DNA of 40,229 bases from Sideroxydans sp. (GTDB lineage Bacteria > Pseudomonadota > Gammaproteobacteria > Burkholderiales > Gallionellaceae), in the NCBI GenBank assembly GCA_011620315.1, contig WOZO01000157.1:1-40229 (forward strand). The letters are read 5' to 3'. The position numbers and the translations under genes are program-made. Shown in pieces: positions 33,153 through 40,229 of the stretch. Within the stretch, counting starts at the first letter, position 1. Each line of letters begins with the position of its first letter. Below the pieces are notes generated by a model. That model saw only the letters and a program-made list of their open reading frames with translations. It had not been told where the DNA came from and did no database searches.

Positions 33153-33802
33153 CCAACTATCCGCCCGATGCATTGCTGTTCGTGACGCCCAACTGTCCGT
33201 ATTGCGCGACGGTGAAACATGCCCTGGGCGAGTTGCTCAAAGAAGGGCAGGTGGGCCAGGTGCGGGTGGTGGATGCTTCGGAGAACACCGAGCTGGCCCG
33301 CGAATACGAGGTGCGCAGCGCCCCCTGGTTGAAGCTGGGCATATTCACTTTGACCGGCGCGCACACGCTGGGCGAGTTGCGGCAATGGGTGGACTGGGCG
33401 CATGGCGAGGAAGGCAAGGTGCACTATGTCGCGCATCTGCTCTCCGAAGGCGGCTATGTGCAAGCCAGCGCATTCATCCATGCCGACACGCGCCGCCTTA
33501 AACCGCTGCTGGCTGTCGTGGCCGATCCGGCGGCCGATCTGGAAGTGCGTCTGGGCGTCAGTGCCCTGCTGGAATCCTATGCCTACTCATCCGCATTGCG
33601 GGACCTGCTGCCCGAGCTGGCCGAACTGAGTCGCCACGCCGACCACCGCGTGCGCGCCGACGCCTGCTATCTGCTTGGACTGACCGGCAGCGCAGCGGCG
33701 AAAGCGTATGTGGAAGCATGTCTGCACGATGTGCACGAGGAAGTGCGCGAGATCGCCGGCGACGCGGTGCGCAACCTTAAACAGAAGCGCGGCAAAGTCT
33801 GA
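33149..33802 (+). CDS. Thioredoxin-fold protein fused to HEAT-like repeats
   Basis: A 217-residue two-part protein. Residues ~1-85 are a glutaredoxin/thioredoxin-like fold with CPYC (C16, C19) in FVTPNCPYCATVKHAL and the cis-Pro segment SAPWLKLG. Residues ~110-215 are helical repeats of the HEAT type (LEVRLGVSALLES, HRVRADACYLLGLTGSAAAK, EVREIAGDAVRNL). It is probably a cytoplasmic thiol redox protein with a protein-binding scaffold. Its ATG overlaps the SDR stop, so it is the last gene of the yjbQ operon; convergent with the aer-like gene 11 bases on. Confidence 0.85.
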   Translation: MTNYPPDALLFVTPNCPYCATVKHALGELLKEGQVGQVRVVDASENTELAREYEVRSAPWLKLGIFTLTGAHTLGELRQWVDWAHGEEGKVHYVAHLLSEGGYVQASAFIHADTRRLKPLLAVVADPAADLEVRLGVSALLESYAYSSALRDLLPELAELSRHADHRVRADACYLLGLTGSAAAKAYVEACLHDVHEEVREIAGDAVRNLKQKRGKV

Positions 33803-33813
33803 ACAGCGTCTGT

Positions 33814-35418
33814 TCAGGCGTATTCCGCTGCAGTGCGCAGGGCAGTTTTGTGCTGCACTGACTCGACTGCCGGTGCCGCTGCGCCCATCCTGAAGAATTC
33901 CACCAGTTGTTGCAGGTTCTCCGCTTGGGCGTGCAGCGTCTGCGAGGTGGCGGCCAATTCTTCGCTGTCGGCGGCGTTGTGCTGCGTGTTACGGCTAATC
34001 TGCATCATTGCCGTGTTGATCTGCGATACGCCGCTGTATTGCTCTGTGCTGGATTCTGCAATTTCCTGCACCAGTCCCGAAGTCTTGTTGATCGCGGGCA
34101 GCAACTGTTCCAGAAGTTTTCCGGCACGCTCGGCCAACTCGACGCTGCTGCCCGCGACATTGCCGATCTCCTGCGCCGCCATTTGGCTGCGTTCGGCAAG
34201 CGCGCGCACTTCGGTGGCGACCACGGCGAAACCGTGTCCTGCCGCACCGGCGCGGGCGGCTTCGATGGCGGCGTTCAGTGCCAGCAGATTGGTCTGGTAG
34301 GCGATGTCGTCGATGATGCCGATCTTGGCCGAGATCTGTTTCATCGCCGTCACGGTCTGCCCCACCGCTTCGCTGCCTTCGCTCGCCTGCGCGGCGGCGC
34401 GGGTGGCGATCTCGTCGGCCAGTTTGGTGTTCCCGGCGTTGTTCTGGATCGCGCTGCTCATCTGTTCGATGGAGGCGCTGATCTCTTCCGCGTTGGCGGC
34501 TTGTTTGCCAGCCGAGTCGCTCAGGTGCTGCACGGTGCCGTTGATCTCTTCCGACGCGGTCGCCAGCCCGTTGGCTGCGCTGCGCACGTCGCCGACGATG
34601 CTGGCGATGTTGCCGGCCATGGTGTTGATGCCGTGCATCAGTTGCCCGATCTCATCCTTGAAGTCGGCGGGTTTGAGCAGTCTCACGTCGCCGGCGGCGA
34701 TGACCTGGCAGGCTTGCACCGCCTGATTGAGCGGGCGCAATACCTTGTAGTTCAAGTACCACCACAACCAGGCAACTGCCGCTATCGCGGCGGTGGCCAG
34801 CGCGCCGAGGAGCGCGTCATTGCTATCGACGCCGGTGCCACGGACGAGCGCAAGCAGGTGATCGCCGCCCAGGGCGAGGATGATGCCGCCGATGAAACTG
34901 CAGGTGATAGATAAACGCGCAGCGATGCTCGGGTCGAGCAATGCGGATATTTTTCCGCGCAAGCCGCTGGGCACCACGCGGCCGTCCTTGATGGTGAGTC
35001 CTCTGGCCGTGCCGTTGCGGAACTTGGCGTAAATCTGTTCGGCCGCTCTGACCTGTTCGGCGTTGGGCTTGGTGCGCAGTGACATGTAGCCGGTGATCTT
35101 GCCGTCTTCCCAGATCGGGTTGGCGTTCGCCTCGACCCAATAATAATCGCCGTTCTTGCAGCGGTTTTTCACCAGGCCGCGCCAGGCCTTGCCGCGCTGC
35201 AGGGTGCGCCACAGGTCCTTGTACGCCTCGGGCGGCATGTCGGGGTGACGCACGATATTGTGCGGGGCCCCCAGCAATTCCTGCTCGGTAAAGCCGCTGA
35301 TGTCGAGGAAGGGGCGGTTGATGTAGGTGATCTGCCCCTTCAAATTGGTCTTGGAGACGATGTATTCATCTTCACCGAAACGACGTTCGACGTTGGTGAC
35401 GGGCGTATTGATCTTCAT
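33814..35418 (-). CDS. aer: Aer-type chemoreceptor (PAS-MCP)
   Basis: A 534-residue energy/redox-taxis receptor. The N-terminal PAS domain (~15-125) has the Aer pattern ([55 protein letters not shown]). Two hydrophobic segments (~170-190 and ~205-223) form a membrane anchor with no large periplasmic domain, then HAMP and the MCP signalling domain with the hairpin tip [20 protein letters not shown]. It should sense the redox state of a PAS-bound FAD and control CheA. AGGGAG precedes the ATG. No C-terminal pentapeptide for CheR binding is visible. No che genes are in the window. Confidence 0.94.
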   Translation of the reverse strand: MKINTPVTNVERRFGEDEYIVSKTNLKGQITYINRPFLDISGFTEQELLGAPHNIVRHPDMPPEAYKDLWRTLQRGKAWRGLVKNRCKNGDYYWVEANANPIWEDGKITGYMSLRTKPNAEQVRAAEQIYAKFRNGTARGLTIKDGRVVPSGLRGKISALLDPSIAARLSITCSFIGGIILALGGDHLLALVRGTGVDSNDALLGALATAAIAAVAWLWWYLNYKVLRPLNQAVQACQVIAAGDVRLLKPADFKDEIGQLMHGINTMAGNIASIVGDVRSAANGLATASEEINGTVQHLSDSAGKQAANAEEISASIEQMSSAIQNNAGNTKLADEIATRAAAQASEGSEAVGQTVTAMKQISAKIGIIDDIAYQTNLLALNAAIEAARAGAAGHGFAVVATEVRALAERSQMAAQEIGNVAGSSVELAERAGKLLEQLLPAINKTSGLVQEIAESSTEQYSGVSQINTAMMQISRNTQHNAADSEELAATSQTLHAQAENLQQLVEFFRMGAAAPAVESVQHKTALRTAAEYA

Positions 35419-35689
35419 GTCTGCGCTCCCTGTTCTCAGGCTCTGTTGTGCGACTTTGCTGCGCTACGAGCAGAGTCCGGCTGTTGGCATGCGGGGTATG
35501 GCCAAATCGGCTGTACCGGGAGCCAAAGATACGCGGGTGACGCATGTATGACAGTCAGCACTTCTTGATTCGTGTGTAGTCTTGCGGGTAATTCGTGTAA
35601 GGAAAGTCCTAACCGGAATTCCCGGTGCGACGGCGGGTTATCGGCGACGCCCGCCCGTATTCAGAGGGCGGGGGAGGGCTGACGCCTGG
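35419..35689. other. Intergenic region between aer and the exonuclease gene
   Basis: 271 bases between the start of aer and the stop of the exonuclease gene. It holds the leader of aer and one hairpin, CCCGCCC (35650-35656) with GGGCGGG (35666-35672), which has no T run and may or may not stop exonuclease-gene readthrough. I see no RNA gene, riboswitch consensus or convincing promoter. Confidence 0.5.
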
Positions 35690-36337
35690 CTAGTCGCTCT
35701 GGCTTGCGGCGGCGGTTTCCGGCCGGCCCATGACAGGCAACTGCTGCTGCGGGATGGCGAGTGCTTCCAGCACTTTCAGCGCGGCATAGGCGTCATTCGC
35801 GGCGTACAGCATCTGCTGTGCGGAGAGTTCGGGCAGCGCCCAGTTGGAGGTGGTGACCTTGCGCGATTTGATGAAACGTTTGCCGAACATCAGCGCGACG
35901 GCGTTGCGCACGCCCATCTCTTTCTGATAGCCGTCCTTGCTGAACACCTGATTCAGGTCGACCAGTCCGCCGGGACGGATGTCCAGTTTGTTGCGGATGT
36001 GTTTGCCGTCCGAGCGCAGCCCGAAACCGATCTTGAGCAATTCGGGTGACTGCAGCAACTCGATCAGGAAGGGATGACTGTCCTGACGGTGTATCTGGAA
36101 CAGATAGGCTTTGTCGTGCAGGGCGAACTGCAGCACGTGCGGCCCTTCGCTCACCTCGCCGACCGCGAAGGTGGGTTTGGATTCGGTATCGAAACCGACC
36201 ACGCCCGCAGCCGTAATCTGTGCCGTGGCGGCGGCATAGGCTTGTTGTGTGGTCGGAACATGGATGTGTTCCAGTGCCAATCCGACGAAGGGCTCCATCA
36301 GGGAGATGTCGGTCTTGCTGGGGGCTATTCGTTTCAT
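35690..36337 (-). CDS. DEDDy-type 3'-5' exonuclease (WRN/RNase D family)
   Basis: A 215-residue exonuclease domain. The catalytic set is complete: D50 and E52 (GFDTESKP), D110 (GLRSDGKHI), Y178 and D182 (YAANDAYAAL), the DEDDy arrangement of WRN exonuclease and RNase D. No HRDC or helicase domain is attached, so it is a stand-alone nuclease acting on single-strand or structured DNA/RNA ends; substrate unknown. AGAGG stands about 8 bases before the ATG. Confidence 0.92.
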   Translation of the reverse strand: MKRIAPSKTDISLMEPFVGLALEHIHVPTTQQAYAAATAQITAAGVVGFDTESKPTFAVGEVSEGPHVLQFALHDKAYLFQIHRQDSHPFLIELLQSPELLKIGFGLRSDGKHIRNKLDIRPGGLVDLNQVFSKDGYQKEMGVRNAVALMFGKRFIKSRKVTTSNWALPELSAQQMLYAANDAYAALKVLEALAIPQQQLPVMGRPETAAASQSD

Positions 36338-36354
36338 ACTTAAAACCTCTTTTT

Positions 36355-36474
36355 GTCCACGAAAAACACGAAAATCACGAAATAGAGCATTGAGTTATAC
36401 GGGATCTGCGAATCACCCGCCGGTGACTAGATTCACCAAGACATGCATTTGAATTCGTTCGTGCCTTTCGTGGA
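36355..36474. repeat. Inverted CACGAAAA-type repeat pair
   Basis: GTCCACGAAAAACACGAAAA (36355-36374), continuing TCACGAAAT, and TTCGTTCGTGCCTTTCGTGG (36454-36473) are inverted relatives ~75 bases apart. The right half lies inside the end of the LRR-kinase gene and codes for its tail (HERHERIQ). Confidence 0.65.
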
Positions 36475-37813
36475 TGACTGCTTTTCCTGGTTCATCGCAG
36501 GGGGGGGCGGTCAATTCGGTGAGTTCGCGATGGATGTCGGCGAACAAGGGTCTGCTGTGCACATCTGCAGCCTGGCAACGTTGCTGCAACGCGCGCAGCG
36601 TTTGCACAAGCGCCGCATCTGTCGTCTCGCAACGGTCCAGCAATTCTTCCAGCAGGCAGGCGAAGGCGCGCACCTCGATGCGCTGCATGGCCTCGGCCTG
36701 CAGCGCATGCCGTGGCAGGAAAGAGGCCGCGCCGAAATCGCCCAGCAGGCAGTCGCCGTCGTCGTCCCGCAGGATGTTATGCGCGTACAGGTCGCCGTGC
36801 AGGATGCCTTGCGCGTGCAAGTGTTCGGCCACGGCGGCGATGCCGCGCGCGATGTTGAACGCGACGGGCGGGGGGAAGCGCAGTTCGTCGGTATAGATGT
36901 CGCGCGTGCAGGAAGCGAGGCTGGGCGGCCCAGCCAGGTTGCGGAAGGCGGGGCCGATCAGCGACATCACCAGTCCCGGGGGCTGCTCGGGATGCTCGCT
37001 GATCTTGCCGAGGACGGGGATCAATCCGGGATGGCTACCGGCGGCGATGCTGGCCGCTTTCTCGCTGCGCGGCAGGCCGTCGCTGGTGAGCGCGCCCTTG
37101 AACATCTTCACCGCGACCGTTTCGTTTCGCTGGCGGTGATGCGCGCGATGGATCACGCCGGAGGCGCCTTCACCAAGTTGGTGATGCAGCTCCAGCTGAT
37201 GCCACTCGACCGGTGTGATGTGCAGATTCTCCAGCACGGCGGCTTCGTTTCGGTCGCTGCACGGATTGCCGGCGCAGGCCAGCCAGGCCAGGTGCGGCAT
37301 GTCGAACAGCCACGCCGGCAGGTGTTCGAAACGGTTGACGGCGATGCGCAGCAGTTCCAGATTGCGACATGCGGCCAATTCATCTGGCAACTGTTGCAAC
37401 TGATTACCGGACAGCATGAGTTTTTGCATGCCTGTGCAGCGCCCGATCTCCGGCGGCAGTTCGCGCAGTCGGTTGTCGGTGAGGATGAGCCAGCGCAATT
37501 TCGGCGGCAGCGCGGCGGCGGACAGCGTCTCGATGCGGTTGGCCTTGAAACCGATCATCTCCAGCGCGGTGCAGCGGCCCAGCACTTGCGGCACCTGCGT
37601 AAATTGATTGTCCGAGCAGAAGATGACGCGCAGCTTGTGCAGGCGCGGCAGATCGTCCGGCAGCTCGCGCAGTGCGTTGCCGGACAGGTTGAGGATCTCC
37701 AGCGAGTCGGCCAGATCGAATATCTCGCGCGGGAATTCGCGCAGGCCGCAACTCAGGTCGAGACGTTGTACGCCGGCCAGTTCGCCGGCGCGCAGGGCTG
37801 CAAGTGTGTGCAT
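36413..37813 (-). CDS. Leucine-rich-repeat protein kinase
   Basis: A 466-residue fusion with no signal or membrane segment. Residues ~15-185 are seven or so leucine-rich repeats of the LxxLxLxxNxLxxLPxx type. Residues ~205-440 are a eukaryotic-type Ser/Thr/Tyr kinase: glycine loop GEGASG (214-219), K236 (VAVKMFKG), E251, catalytic HGD with D341 and N346 (LHGDLYAHNIL), and DFG (359-361). All key residues are present, so it should be active; R of HRD is replaced by G, as in many non-RD kinases. The last ~25 residues come from a dispersed repeat. It follows an NfeD-like gene by 19 bases. No ribosome site is evident before the ATG. Confidence 0.9.
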   Translation of the reverse strand: MHTLAALRAGELAGVQRLDLSCGLREFPREIFDLADSLEILNLSGNALRELPDDLPRLHKLRVIFCSDNQFTQVPQVLGRCTALEMIGFKANRIETLSAAALPPKLRWLILTDNRLRELPPEIGRCTGMQKLMLSGNQLQQLPDELAACRNLELLRIAVNRFEHLPAWLFDMPHLAWLACAGNPCSDRNEAAVLENLHITPVEWHQLELHHQLGEGASGVIHRAHHRQRNETVAVKMFKGALTSDGLPRSEKAASIAAGSHPGLIPVLGKISEHPEQPPGLVMSLIGPAFRNLAGPPSLASCTRDIYTDELRFPPPVAFNIARGIAAVAEHLHAQGILHGDLYAHNILRDDDGDCLLGDFGAASFLPRHALQAEAMQRIEVRAFACLLEELLDRCETTDAALVQTLRALQQRCQAADVHSRPLFADIHRELTELTAPPCDEPGKAVIHERHERIQMHVLVNLVTGG

Positions 37814-37832
37814 TAAAAAGAGCGCTTGCTGA

Positions 37833-38258
37833 TCAAGCTTCAGCAGCTTGTTCGGTGGTGATGATCAGACGGCTGCCTTGCACGGAGTGGATGGTGCCGT
37901 GCATGGCATCTGGCATGTGGCTGTCGAATTTGTCGGCTTGCCATTCTTTACCGCGACAGGTCACGCGCGCGCTGCATTCGTCCAGCCATTCGATGATTTC
38001 CACGCGTTCGCCCACTTCCGGACGGGCGGGCTTGCTGCTCGTGCCTTTTTTGGTGGAGCGGATGCCGAACACGATCAGCGAGTGGACGGCTGCACCGGCA
38101 GCGAGCGCGGCCAGTTGCATGCTCATGCCGGCACCGTTGTATTCGGCGAGCGCGGGGTAGGCGAAAGCCAGGCCGATCGCGAACAGATACATGGAGCCGT
38201 ACAGGAACTCCGCGAGCATGCACAACACGCCGTACACCAGCCAGGAAACAAGACCCAT
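37833..38258 (-). CDS. NfeD-like membrane protein
   Basis: A 141-residue protein. Two to three hydrophobic segments fill the first ~70 residues, followed by a basic linker (RSTKKGTSSKPARPE) and a small beta-rich domain (VGERVEIIEWLDECSARVTC, MHGTIHSVQGSRLIITT) of the NfeD C-terminal OB-fold type. NfeD proteins usually partner stomatin/SPFH proteins in membrane microdomains; no stomatin gene is adjacent. The neighbour downstream is the LRR-kinase gene in the same direction. Confidence 0.8.
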   Translation of the reverse strand: MGLVSWLVYGVLCMLAEFLYGSMYLFAIGLAFAYPALAEYNGAGMSMQLAALAAGAAVHSLIVFGIRSTKKGTSSKPARPEVGERVEIIEWLDECSARVTCRGKEWQADKFDSHMPDAMHGTIHSVQGSRLIITTEQAAEA

Positions 38259-38305
38259 CTAAAACCTCCGGAATTTATTTGCGCGTGCGTTCGGCACGCC
38301 GGGCG

Positions 38306-39778
38306 TCATTTTACGCGAGACACGGACACGCGGGTCTTGGGCAAGCCGTATTCCGCGAAGAAACTTTCTGCCGCATCCACCGCCTCTGCCGGGCCCGCGA
38401 TGTAGATGTTGCCCTGCAGCATGCCCGCATCGGCGATCTGGATGTCTTGCAGGAGTTTGCCCAGTGTCTCCGCACGTTTGCCGCCCGGGTTGCGCAGGTC
38501 GAAACCCGCGATATGTTCGTGGTAGCTGAAATTGTCCAGCGCATCGTCCCAGGCGCGGGCGATGTTGGGCAGGTAGATGTGCTGCTTGTCGGAACCGATC
38601 CAGTGCAGATGGATGTTCTCCACTTCCAGCGACATGGCGTGCTCGATCAGGCTCTTGATCGGGGCGAAGCCGCAATCGAAAGCGAAGAAATACTGCGCGC
38701 GCGGTGATTTTTCGTGCAGGATGAATTCGCCCTGCGGGCCTTCGATCTCCACCGCTTCATGCGTTTTGAGCCGGTCGAAGGCGTAGTCCGAGAACAGATT
38801 GCCGGGCTGGCGCTGGATATGGAACAGCAGGTTGCGGTCGTCGCAGGGGCAATTGGCGATGGGCAGCACGGCGCTGAACGATCCGCCCAGACGCAGGCTG
38901 ATGTTTTGTCCGGCGAGGAAACGCAGCCGTCTGGTGCGCGGCGTCTGCAGATGCAGCAGCAGAACATCATCGTTGATGTGCCCGGTTGCTTTGACATGCG
39001 CTTCGATCTGCTGGAAGGGGATGTCCTGCACGCTGTCCGCCACCGGCGCTTCGATCACCGCATCGCTGACGGCGGTGTTGCTGCACAGCAGCACATAGCC
39101 CGCCGCTTTTTCGGCCCCGCTGATGATGTAGTCGTGGTTGCGCGTCCTGCGCACTTCGCCGTCGACCACTTTCGCCTTGCACAGGCCGCAGTTGCCGCCG
39201 CTGCAGCCGTAGCTGAGCGGGATGCCGGCACGCATGGCGGCTTCCAGCAGCGAGTCGTGGCCTTCGACCAGGAAATCGTGACGGCTGGGGAGTATCGTCA
39301 CTTGCGCCGTCATCACACTCAGAACGTTGTCTTTCACCGACAGCGGGTTGATGACGCCGGGTTCAATCGCCAATTCGACCTCCTGTTTCAGCCATTGCTT
39401 CATATCCTCTGTCGATACTGCGGGCGTGCTGTCGAGCTTGTCCCACAGTCTGCCCAATAGCGCTTTAAAAGCGTCCACCTGCGCCTGGCTGGTGGCCAGT
39501 GTCCTGCCCAGTTCGGTGATGCGCGCGGCCAGCACTTCCGGTTCCGGCAGGGCGCGTTCGAACACGCGTTTGCCGAAGGCGCGTTCCTTGATCTGCGCGA
39601 TGCGCTGCGTTTCGGCGGTGTCTTCCAGTTGCGCGGCGGGGTAGCAGGCCAGCAGGTTGCCGACCGTGACCATGCCGTCGTGCGCGACCATCTCGCCGAG
39701 CCGAATCTTGCGTTGCAATTCGGCGCGCGTCACGCCGATCAATCTGGCGGCGCGGGTCAGGCTGAGCGATGCGGTCAT
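38306..39778 (-). CDS. Ferredoxin-type oxidoreductase with N-terminal helical/HTH-like region
   Basis: A 490-residue multidomain flavoprotein. Residues 1-~50 look like a small MerR/excisionase-type helix-turn-helix (LTRAARLIGVTRAELQRKIR). A helical region runs to ~155. A plant-type [2Fe-2S] ferredoxin domain follows, with C192, C197, C200 (GCSGGNCGLCK) and C232 (LLCSN), then an FAD/NAD(P) reductase module to the end. In that module the FAD RxYS motif is altered (SFSAVLPIAN) and the NAD GTGxAP loop reads DCGFAPIKSL. It resembles CDP-6-deoxyglucoseen/methane- or phenol-type reductases; the electron acceptor is unknown. It lies 13 bases after a small lipoprotein gene. Confidence 0.85.
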   Translation of the reverse strand: MTASLSLTRAARLIGVTRAELQRKIRLGEMVAHDGMVTVGNLLACYPAAQLEDTAETQRIAQIKERAFGKRVFERALPEPEVLAARITELGRTLATSQAQVDAFKALLGRLWDKLDSTPAVSTEDMKQWLKQEVELAIEPGVINPLSVKDNVLSVMTAQVTILPSRHDFLVEGHDSLLEAAMRAGIPLSYGCSGGNCGLCKAKVVDGEVRRTRNHDYIISGAEKAAGYVLLCSNTAVSDAVIEAPVADSVQDIPFQQIEAHVKATGHINDDVLLLHLQTPRTRRLRFLAGQNISLRLGGSFSAVLPIANCPCDDRNLLFHIQRQPGNLFSDYAFDRLKTHEAVEIEGPQGEFILHEKSPRAQYFFAFDCGFAPIKSLIEHAMSLEVENIHLHWIGSDKQHIYLPNIARAWDDALDNFSYHEHIAGFDLRNPGGKRAETLGKLLQDIQIADAGMLQGNIYIAGPAEAVDAAESFFAEYGLPKTRVSVSRVK

Positions 39779-39791
39779 GATCGGATGCCGA

Positions 39792-39986
39792 TCACCGAGT
39801 CTGCTGTTCGATCACTTTGCGCTGTTGCTCGGCCGCGTCCAGTTGCATGGCGGATACGTCCTTGGCCTTGTCGAGCGCGTCGCGTTGTGCTTCGAACAGT
39901 TTGGGTACGGGCGGTTGGGGTTCGCTGCGGTTGCAGGCACACAGCAGCAGGGTGGCACCAAGGATAACGGCGATATGGGGACGCAT
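39792..39986 (-). CDS. Small lipoprotein
   Basis: A 64-residue predicted lipoprotein: MRPHIAVILGATLLLCACNR with lipobox LCAC (acylated C18), then a proline segment and a helical, Gln/Ala/Asp-rich mature part of ~45 residues. AGGAGA is 5 bases before the ATG at 39986, and an in-frame start further upstream would lack the correct signal peptide. It precedes the ferredoxin-reductase gene by 13 bases in the same orientation. Function unknown. Confidence 0.78.
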   Translation of the reverse strand: MRPHIAVILGATLLLCACNRSEPQPPVPKLFEAQRDALDKAKDVSAMQLDAAEQQRKVIEQQTR

Positions 39987-40189
39987 GAGGTTCTCCTTTT
40001 TGGGGTGGCTTGCGCGGTCATGATAATCAGTAATCGCGGCGGCGGCCATGCGATGACAGAAAGAAAGTGCGCCGGGCGGGATAAAAAATTCGGGTTCTGG
40101 AAGCGTCTGGGGTAGGATTCAGCCTGCTTTACATGTGACGCGATGATCGGGCTTTACCCGGAAGAATACAAAGAATATATGGGGGCGGT

Positions 40190-40229
40190 ATGGCAGCACG
40201 AATAATTTCCGGACAACCGGTTCTGATCG
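40190..40229 (+). CDS. Possible 5' end of a gene cut by the window edge
   Basis: An ATG at 40190 preceded by GGGGGCGG reads MAARIISGQPVLI before the window ends. The first residues resemble the usual FolD start (MxAxIIDGxxLA), so it may be the N-terminus of FolD, methylenetetrahydrofolate dehydrogenase/cyclohydrolase. Thirteen codons are too few to be confident. Confidence 0.25.
   Translation, partial: MAARIISGQPVLI

Noticed and set aside
35419-35540. Sigma-28 type promoter (GCCGAT near the aer leader)
   Set aside because: A GCCGATTT string occurs on the minus strand, but no matching TAAA element stands at the right distance.
35570-35690. Possible riboswitch or small RNA in the aer-exonuclease gap
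   Set aside because: GC-rich hairpins are present but I could not match any riboswitch consensus, and there is no downstream gene in the right orientation for cis control.
36443-37816. A 457-codon plus-strand frame opposite the LRR-kinase gene
   Set aside because: Antisense shadow of a gene with clear LRR and kinase motifs.

Overview
The window is typical high-GC Gram-negative chromosome. Gene content points to a betaproteobacterium, most likely of the Nitrosomonadales/Gallionellaceae type: alaA-hom-thrC order, TrxC, Aer-type chemoreceptor, a CpxP-like/OmpR-type two-component locus, and abundant small palindromic repeats. The taxonomic call is inference from gene content and protein style, not from a marker gene. 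No rRNA, tRNA or CRISPR array was seen.

Layout. 1-1075: two AT-richer genes of unknown function beside a poly-C tract, convergent with an orphan MoxR ATPase (1135-2052). 2072-2473: a small GIY-YIG nuclease gene between two inverted copies of a palindromic repeat, then an Mth938-domain gene. 2981-8815: alanine/threonine biosynthesis operon alaA-hom-thrC, with an EcoRV-like type II restriction-modification pair inserted between hom and thrC. 8826-10377: a second GIY-YIG gene, bracketed by a different palindrome, an AEC permease and the remnant of a methyltransferase. 10389-14965: a diguanylate cyclase, then an export/sorting locus: a lipoprotein resembling a subtilisin propeptide, an S8 protease ending in a Gly-rich/Cys/TM/Arg sorting tail, and a short CPBP (glutamic-type) intramembrane protease overlapping it. 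14985-17929: trxC, and a likely operon of a small membrane protein, a BASS transporter and nadC. 17971-20780: clpB behind a near-perfect sigma-32 promoter, with an inverted repeat pair in its leader and a strong terminator.

20862-26420: small membrane and signalling proteins (an orphan zinc-binding CZB protein), an RlmN-family methyltransferase with a repeat-derived insertion, an S24-like protein lacking the usual lysine, a second methyltransferase remnant, and a radical SAM gene pair. 26624-29436: CpxP/Spy-like protein, response regulator and sensor kinase. 29440-31619: a DUF2007-type gene broken by an amber codon, a small coiled-coil membrane protein and a membrane-bound diguanylate cyclase. 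31646-33802: tight four-gene operon (YjbQ, acylphosphatase, SDR, thioredoxin-HEAT). 33814-40229: Aer-like receptor, DEDDy exonuclease, an LRR-protein kinase with an NfeD-like partner, a ferredoxin-reductase fusion with a small lipoprotein, and possibly the first codons of another gene.

Main points of interest: (1) the restriction-modification pair nested in a biosynthetic operon; (2) two different GIY-YIG nuclease genes, each bracketed by its own palindrome family; (3) the S8 protease/CPBP protease sorting locus with a possible stand-alone propeptide-like inhibitor; (4) the sigma-32 promoter whose transcript would contain a large repeat hairpin before clpB; (5) several decaying genes and repeat-derived protein segments.
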